Source: Firmicutes bacterium CAG:170 (GTDB lineage Bacteria > Bacillota > Clostridia > Oscillospirales > Oscillospiraceae). From it: 9,320 nucleotides of DNA. Of this stretch, positions 4,435-9,320 are shown piece after piece. The notes under the pieces were generated by a model. That model was given only the letters and a program-made list of their open reading frames with translations, searched no databases and was not told the DNA's origin. Within the stretch, counting starts at the first letter, position 1. Each line of letters opens with the position of its first letter. A program made the position numbers and the translations under genes. The stretch is from NCBI GenBank assembly GCA_000436735.1, contig FR887228.1:1-9320 (forward strand), given 5' to 3'.

Positions 4435-7041
4435 ATGGAAAGAAGAAAGATGTGTTGGCGCAGGCTGCTGTGCCTGACCCTTGCGGCGCTGGTGCTGGCG
4501 TCCTGTCTGACGATGACGGCGTTTGCCGCCGATCCGCAGGACTCGGAGGAAAACGGCATTGTGGACTTTGTGCTGGTGCTGGACTGCTCCGGCTCGCTGA
4601 ACGTGACGGACCCCAGCCATCTGTGCGCCACGGCGTGCAAGATGTTCGTGGATATGGTCCCGCTGGAAAACGCGCGGATCAGCGTGATCGCCTTCGGCTA
4701 TGACGGCGGCACGCAGTATACATTAAAGAATATGTCCATCGACAACCCGCTCGACCTGAAAAAGGTCTATCTGGTGTCGGATATGGTGGAGGCGTCGGCG
4801 ATCAAGGACAAGAACGCCCTCAAGCAGCAGGTGACGGACGCAACCTCGAAGAGCGGTACCAATACGCCGCTCGGCACGGCGCTGCTCAGCGCGGTCGATC
4901 TTCTGGAGAACAACGGCGCTTCGGATAAGAACGCGTGTGTCATCCTGCTGACGGACGGCCGCATCGCCGCGCAGCAGAACCGCTACGACGATAAGGACAA
5001 CGCCCATACGGCGGCAAAAACGGCGGCCCCCCCCCCACGGCCGGGCTCCACAACGCACCCAGACTGGCCGGTCTACACGATGCACCTCAACGACGGCGAA
5101 CGCTACGGAGCAGGCTCAGAGGAGACGACGCTGATGCGCCAGATCGCCGAGGAGAGCGGCGCGGGCGAGGACGGCTACACCCCGCTGACCAGCTTTCAGG
5201 AGGGCAACGCGGCGGTCGCGCGCGCGTTCATGAACATCTTCAACCGCTTCATGTTCGGCGGAAACGGCAATATCATCACAAAGACGGCAGACGCGCAGGG
5301 CGACGTGACGTGCGATTTTGAGGTACCGGAGCTGACATCGGAGACGACAGTCATCGTGTCCGGAGCGAGCCTGAAGTCTGTTACGGTCAACGGCCCGGAT
5401 GGCAGCAGCCGCACTGTGGATAAGAATAATTTCGACGAGCAGAACTTCGTCGCGACGATCGACAGCAACCACGAGAGTGGTGGCAGGCAGAACAAATACA
5501 TCTGCATCAAGCTGCTCTGCCCGGAGGCCGGCATGTGGACCGTGCAGGCCAAGGGCGACCCCAACGCGAACATCGATATGTATGACTGCTCGATGCGCGA
5601 TCTGGATCTGGTGCTGAGCACGTCGCTGACGGATGAGAGCCGCGTGCTGGCAAAGAACGAGGCCGTGACCTTCAACGCCTATTTCACCTATCATGGCAAT
5701 GAGATCCTGAAAAATCCGTATTATGAGAAGAAGCAGCCCGTGCTCGTGTTCACCAACACTGCGAATGGCCAGAAGGCCGAGCTGCCGATGCAGGCCGGAG
5801 CCAACGGCGGCTATACCGCGACGATCAGCATGAACGAGCTGGAATATCAGGGCACCTTCACGGTTGCTGCCCGGCTCGACGACAGCATGTTCCGCAACGG
5901 CTCCAAGTGGAGCAACAGCCAGAGCCTGACGAGCGAAAATCTGCCGGTGCGCATCACGGATCCGAAAATGCCCGACCTGACCGGCGATGTCAACGGAAAG
6001 ACGGAAAAGGTCGATCTGATGCAACATATCGAAAATCCGGACGACGACGAGCTGTTCTACGAGCTGCAATGCGTCAGCGACCGGAACGTCGCCTTTGACT
6101 ACAGCATCGACGAGAACGGCTATCTTGAGATCGAATGCGGCCTGAACTATGGAACATATGCGCTTCAGCTCTCCGTTCGGGACGCGGACATGGAGCAGCC
6201 GCTGCTGCTCGATCCGTTCCAGCTGGAGACGCAGAAGCACGCGTTCAGCGTTCGGGACATCGAGCCTGTGGAGCTGTGGACGGACCACTACCCCTGGCAG
6301 AAGGATATCCGCGAGAGCGCGGAATTTGATCTGAACGACTATTATGACGAGGGCGACGATCTTCCGGTGGAGATCGCGTCGGAGAGCTTTGACGGCGACG
6401 GGACGGTCTACCGCGTGAGCCGGGACGGGATGCATTATACCGTCGTTCCGCTGGCCGAGGGCGAGGGTACGCTCACCTTCACGCTCACGAACCAGCTGAA
6501 AGAGGAGCAGGGCCATCTGAAGGTCCGCGTCATCAGCGGCAAGGCGGCCTTCTGGCAGAGAAACTGGATCTACTTTGCGCTGGCGGCGGCAGTGCTCGTG
6601 CTGATCGTGATCGTCCTGTGCGTCCTGTCCGGCATTACCCGTGTCAAGGGCAGCTGGGAGATCGATCTGGAGGACGGCGACGGCGGACGCATCTACCTGC
6701 CGAACCTCAACATCGCCAGCAATACGACCGTCGGCAGAAAAAACAAGCAGGTCGACCTGTGGGACCTCGTCTATGAGATCGCGCCGTTTGCGGAAAAGAG
6801 CGGCCTTCTGAGCGAGTCGCTGAACTTCTATCCCGCGATGAACCAGATCCACATGCGCGGCGTTACGTTCGGCAGCGGCTTTGTTCTGCAAAAGCTGCCC
6901 GCAAACGTGACCGCACAGTATAACGGCCTGCCGGTCAGCGGCAAGTGCCGCGTTTCGATGGGCGAGCTGCGGCTGACGATCCAGGGTGAGGGGACCGTGA
7001 CCGACGTGGTGTGCAGCCTGCGCTATGCCGGAGCGAGATAA
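4435..7041 (+). CDS. Membrane-anchored extracellular von Willebrand factor A domain protein, partner of the tubulin-like gene
   Basis: Read from the ATG at 4435 this is 868 residues. A longer frame opens at 4228, but that lies upstream of the -10 box, and a purine-rich site (AGGAAAGGAAAAGAG) precedes 4435. A signal peptide covers about 1-31 (MTAFA before ADP; an alternative lipobox LASC is at 21-24). A vWA domain follows (about 42-245) with a complete metal-binding MIDAS: D50-x-S52-x-S54, T144 and D174 (TDG). Next come a beta-rich region (about 250-500) and two cadherin-like/Ig-like domains (about 505-602 and 604-701), each with a DL...D/E-x-D-D motif. A single membrane helix (712-734) leads to a cytoplasmic domain of about 134 residues with VGR (766-768) and VDL (773-775), faintly FHA-like. 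The vWA therefore faces outside and the tail faces the cytosol, where the next gene's product should be. A C10 run interrupts the vWA fold region (codons 198-201). Ligand unknown. Confidence 0.9.
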   Translation: MERRKMCWRRLLCLTLAALVLASCLTMTAFAADPQDSEENGIVDFVLVLDCSGSLNVTDPSHLCATACKMFVDMVPLENARISVIAFGYDGGTQYTLKNMSIDNPLDLKKVYLVSDMVEASAIKDKNALKQQVTDATSKSGTNTPLGTALLSAVDLLENNGASDKNACVILLTDGRIAAQQNRYDDKDNAHTAAKTAAPPPRPGSTTHPDWPVYTMHLNDGERYGAGSEETTLMRQIAEESGAGEDGYTPLTSFQEGNAAVARAFMNIFNRFMFGGNGNIITKTADAQGDVTCDFEVPELTSETTVIVSGASLKSVTVNGPDGSSRTVDKNNFDEQNFVATIDSNHESGGRQNKYICIKLLCPEAGMWTVQAKGDPNANIDMYDCSMRDLDLVLSTSLTDESRVLAKNEAVTFNAYFTYHGNEILKNPYYEKKQPVLVFTNTANGQKAELPMQAGANGGYTATISMNELEYQGTFTVAARLDDSMFRNGSKWSNSQSLTSENLPVRITDPKMPDLTGDVNGKTEKVDLMQHIENPDDDELFYELQCVSDRNVAFDYSIDENGYLEIECGLNYGTYALQLSVRDADMEQPLLLDPFQLETQKHAFSVRDIEPVELWTDHYPWQKDIRESAEFDLNDYYDEGDDLPVEIASESFDGDGTVYRVSRDGMHYTVVPLAEGEGTLTFTLTNQLKEEQGHLKVRVISGKAAFWQRNWIYFALAAAVLVLIVIVLCVLSGITRVKGSWEIDLEDGDGGRIYLPNLNIASNTTVGRKNKQVDLWDLVYEIAPFAEKSGLLSESLNFYPAMNQIHMRGVTFGSGFVLQKLPANVTAQYNGLPVSGKCRVSMGELRLTIQGEGTVTDVVCSLRYAGAR
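5027..5036 (+). repeat. Homopolymer of ten C inside the vWA coding region
   Basis: Ten consecutive C span codons 198-201 (GCC CCC CCC CCA) of the vWA protein. Loss of one C would bring a TGA into frame at 5132-5134; gain of one C would end translation at the TGA at 5319-5321. As written, the frame is open and sensible on both sides: TDG motif upstream, WPVYTMHLND strand downstream. Such a tract is prone to slippage in cells and to error in sequencing. Confidence 0.9.
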
Positions 7042-7105
7042 GAGAAAACAGCGAAGATCCTGAACAGCGGATTTCATAAATAAATATAGAAGAGGAGAGA
7101 AAATC

Positions 7106-9320
7106 ATGCCGAATATGCAGTCCTTTAAGAGCGAGGATTACCCGATCCTGCTTGCAGCAAACGAGATCGACGCGACCGACGGTGCATTATTCAACACGGC
7201 GGCGCTTCTCAAGCCCAATACCATGGATCGCACGATCCTCATTGGCCTCGGCGGCACCGGCATTCAGACGCTGGACTATGTCAAGGGCGTCATCACGAAT
7301 CGCCTCGACCCAACTTGGAGCAGCTATGTCGGCTTCCTCGGGATCGATACGGACGGAACGGAGCTGAGCCGCGCAAAGTATCTCCAGCAGGGAGAGCTGG
7401 TGCTGACGACGCGGCCCGGTGTAGAAAACCGGAAGATGAATCCGATGGCCTATCCACAGGCATGGCGGCGCTTTGCCGATCCGAAGGTCATGGCGAAGGT
7501 CCCGGATATGAACAGCAGCGGCGCGAGCCGGAAGAGACTGGTCGGACGGCTCAAGATCCACGACCGGGATACGGTCGGCGCGGTGGACATGGAAATCGTA
7601 CAGAAGCTGGCGAATCTGAAGGCCAATACGCTGTCCCCGACCGTTGGCGGAAGCAACTATGAGGTCTATGTGATCGGCAGCGTCAGCGGCGGCACATGCA
7701 GCGGCGGCTTCCTGGAAATGCCGGCCCTTATCCGCCGGGCGCTGGGCGTCGGCAATCTGCATATCTACGCCATGCTGTATCTGCCCGATACGCTGACCTC
7801 GCTCGATCCGGCCAATGCGGCGGAGCTGAAGGCCAACGGCTACGCCTCGCTGAAGGAGCTGAACTATTATCAGGGAATCGCCATGCGGCCGGGCTACAAT
7901 GAGAAATTCGGCTATAACGATCCGGCGGCTCCGGAGCTGGAGCTGACCGGCGGACAGCCGTTCTATGACATCCCGTACCTGATCGGCACGGTCTCCGGCG
8001 CAACGGCAAACGCGAGCCGCGTCGCCAGACAGAACATTGCCGAGTTCCTGATCAGCCTGCTTTCCGGCGTGTCCGTGACCTCCGGGACCCCCTTCCTGAC
8101 GGCCTCGTTCCTCAGCAACGTCATTCCGAGACAGAGCGTCAAGGAACAGATGCCCGGCGTCCCGGAGACGGAGGCGGCCGGCTGGCGGCATGAGTTCCCG
8201 CGCCATTACGGTGCGATCGGCTTTGCGCAGATTGCCGCGCCGAAGAAGATCGTGCGCTCCTATGTGGTCGGCAAGGCTTGCGCAGAGGCAGGCTTCAAGC
8301 CGGTGAGCGTTGAAAAGCGCGATGAAATGATCGCGTCCGGCGCGCCGCTGCTGCCGTTCCGCGGTGTGGACGACTATATGAACGCGACGGAGGGCACGGC
8401 CAAGGCCAGAGAGATCCTTGCACCGGTGCTGCCGCTCCTCCAGACCATCCATTCGGCGGACTTCTCCTTTATGGCGGCGACCGGCTGGCCTGCCGAGAAT
8501 CTGTGGGACAGTCTCTATAAGCGCCAGCACGAGGTCGGCGCTATGCCGGGACGACTGAATGCGGCCTTTGAGGACCGCATCGGCCCGGCGGCCATGAAGG
8601 CGCTGGAAAATGAGATCGTCAAGGCGTTCACGGCGTATCGCACGAATGTGCAGAGCTTCGTGGAGCAGGAAGGCCCGCTGGCCTTCGACAATCTGTATCA
8701 CGGCCGCTTCACGAAGGTCGGTGACAACAGCGGCATCGGCATCGAGACGATGCTCCGCCGTCTGCGCGGCGGTAAGACCATCCTCGACGCACAGTTCCGC
8801 TGGGACACGCCCGCGGCCAAGGCGAAGGATCTCGAGGTCGCACAGCAGGAGGTCCATAAGGCGTCGAATCTGGCGGGTTTGCTCGGCAGGCGTACCAAGG
8901 CCGCGAACGCGTGGGTCTTTGCCTATGACAAGTGGCAGCAGGCCAGGATCATTGAAAAGCGGCGCGAATTCGCGCTGGGCGATGTCGGAAAGTTCAATGA
9001 GCTGTTCCTGCACCCGGCAGCGCTGCTGGCCGATCAGCTGCGCGCCTTCGGCGATACGCTTGCGGCCATGAGCGATATTTATGCCGCGCACGGCAATTGC
9101 CTCGAGGATTTCGGCACGTTCAGCCATGCACGCGACAACGATACGGAGATCAACCTCTGCGCCGTTTCCGCAGCGTCGCACGGCTGGCTCCTGCGCGAGG
9201 CACAGGCGCAGCTCCGTGCCGTCAATGCCAAGGAGATCCGCACGAAGATGGTGCAGGACTTCTTTGAGGACAGCGCGGCGTGGATGAGCATTCCGGAAAA
9301 TATGGTCGTCCTGCGCGACG
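7106..9320 (+). CDS. Tubulin-like (FtsZ/tubulin superfamily, Tubulin_2-type) protein, C-terminus beyond the window
   Basis: The frame is open from ATG 7106 to the edge (738 codons). AGGAG (7093-7097) lies 8 bases upstream. After a 40-residue N-terminal extension, the sequence TILIGLGGTGIQTL (43-56) forms a strand and glycine-rich loop. LGIDTD (78-83) matches the third nucleotide-contacting region. GSVSGGTCSGGFLE (191-204) is the tubulin/FtsZ signature, with Cys198 where GGTGSG has glycine. A strand (YAMLYLP, 221-227) and a helix with N-G-Y-A-S-L-K-E-L (244-252) are typical of the Tubulin_2 family rather than true FtsZ. Residues beyond about 430 are mostly predicted helical and I recognise no domain there. 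No signal peptide or membrane segment is visible, so it should be a cytosolic GTP-binding, possibly polymerising protein. It follows the vWA gene by 64 bases with no terminator, implying co-transcription. The superfamily is well supported; GTPase activity, polymerisation and cellular role are inferred. Confidence 0.85.
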   Translation, partial: MPNMQSFKSEDYPILLAANEIDATDGALFNTAALLKPNTMDRTILIGLGGTGIQTLDYVKGVITNRLDPTWSSYVGFLGIDTDGTELSRAKYLQQGELVLTTRPGVENRKMNPMAYPQAWRRFADPKVMAKVPDMNSSGASRKRLVGRLKIHDRDTVGAVDMEIVQKLANLKANTLSPTVGGSNYEVYVIGSVSGGTCSGGFLEMPALIRRALGVGNLHIYAMLYLPDTLTSLDPANAAELKANGYASLKELNYYQGIAMRPGYNEKFGYNDPAAPELELTGGQPFYDIPYLIGTVSGATANASRVARQNIAEFLISLLSGVSVTSGTPFLTASFLSNVIPRQSVKEQMPGVPETEAAGWRHEFPRHYGAIGFAQIAAPKKIVRSYVVGKACAEAGFKPVSVEKRDEMIASGAPLLPFRGVDDYMNATEGTAKAREILAPVLPLLQTIHSADFSFMAATGWPAENLWDSLYKRQHEVGAMPGRLNAAFEDRIGPAAMKALENEIVKAFTAYRTNVQSFVEQEGPLAFDNLYHGRFTKVGDNSGIGIETMLRRLRGGKTILDAQFRWDTPAAKAKDLEVAQQEVHKASNLAGLLGRRTKAANAWVFAYDKWQQARIIEKRREFALGDVGKFNELFLHPAALLADQLRAFGDTLAAMSDIYAAHGNCLEDFGTFSHARDNDTEINLCAVSAASHGWLLREAQAQLRAVNAKEIRTKMVQDFFEDSAAWMSIPENMVVLRD

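Noticed and set aside
7042..7105. Terminator or promoter between the vWA and tubulin-like genes
   Set aside because: The 64-base gap has no hairpin with a T-run and no convincing -35/-10 pair, only an AT-rich patch before the ribosome binding site.
5116..7107. Long minus-strand open frame opposite the vWA gene
   Set aside because: It is rich in Arg, His, Leu and Val with no domain or credible start; the plus strand encodes a well-defined vWA protein.
7187..9181. Long minus-strand open frame opposite the tubulin-like gene
   Set aside because: The plus frame has the tubulin signature and a good ribosome binding site; the antisense frame has compositional features of a shadow.

Overview
The window looks like a chromosomal segment from a GC-rich anaerobic Firmicute, most likely Clostridia of the gut Oscillospiraceae type. 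This is inferred from strong AGGAGG-type ribosome binding sites, Firmicutes-style lipoprotein and signal peptides (LAGC; MTAFA-A), and a CUT1 sugar transporter of the LplABC kind without its own ATPase. No rRNA, tRNA, IS element or CRISPR array is visible.

Left half (1-3763, minus strand): a sugar-uptake operon. In transcription order it holds a lipoprotein solute-binding protein (2153-3763), an LplB-type permease (1064-2029) and an LplC-type permease (135-1052). Last is the first 35 codons of a gene that runs off the left edge (1-107); its start resembles the N-terminus of family 78 alpha-L-rhamnosidases. A strong stem-loop lies between the binding-protein gene and the first permease gene. 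The likely substrate is a plant-derived, possibly rhamnose-containing oligosaccharide.

Centre (3764-4434): a 671-base divergent regulatory region without a credible gene. It carries two matching, near-palindromic, CG-centred sites about 251 bp apart (3803-3818 and 4051-4072), which look like LacI-family operators. The first covers the putative promoter of the sugar operon. A textbook sigma-A promoter (TTGCAA, 17 bases, TATAAT; 4235-4263) drives the rightward genes through a leader of about 165 nt with two hairpins.

Right half (4435-9320, plus strand): a two-gene module that continues beyond the window. The first gene encodes a secreted-then-anchored 868-residue protein with an extracellular von Willebrand A domain (complete MIDAS), beta-rich and cadherin-like domains, one C-terminal membrane segment and a cytoplasmic domain of about 130 residues. 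The second encodes a large tubulin/FtsZ-superfamily protein of the 'tubulin-like' (Tubulin_2/FtsZ-like) type, open at the right edge. The pair resembles the vWA plus FtsZ-like systems predicted to remodel membranes, which remain essentially uncharacterised. A run of ten C in the vWA coding region is a potential on/off slippage site. This module is the most interesting content of the window.
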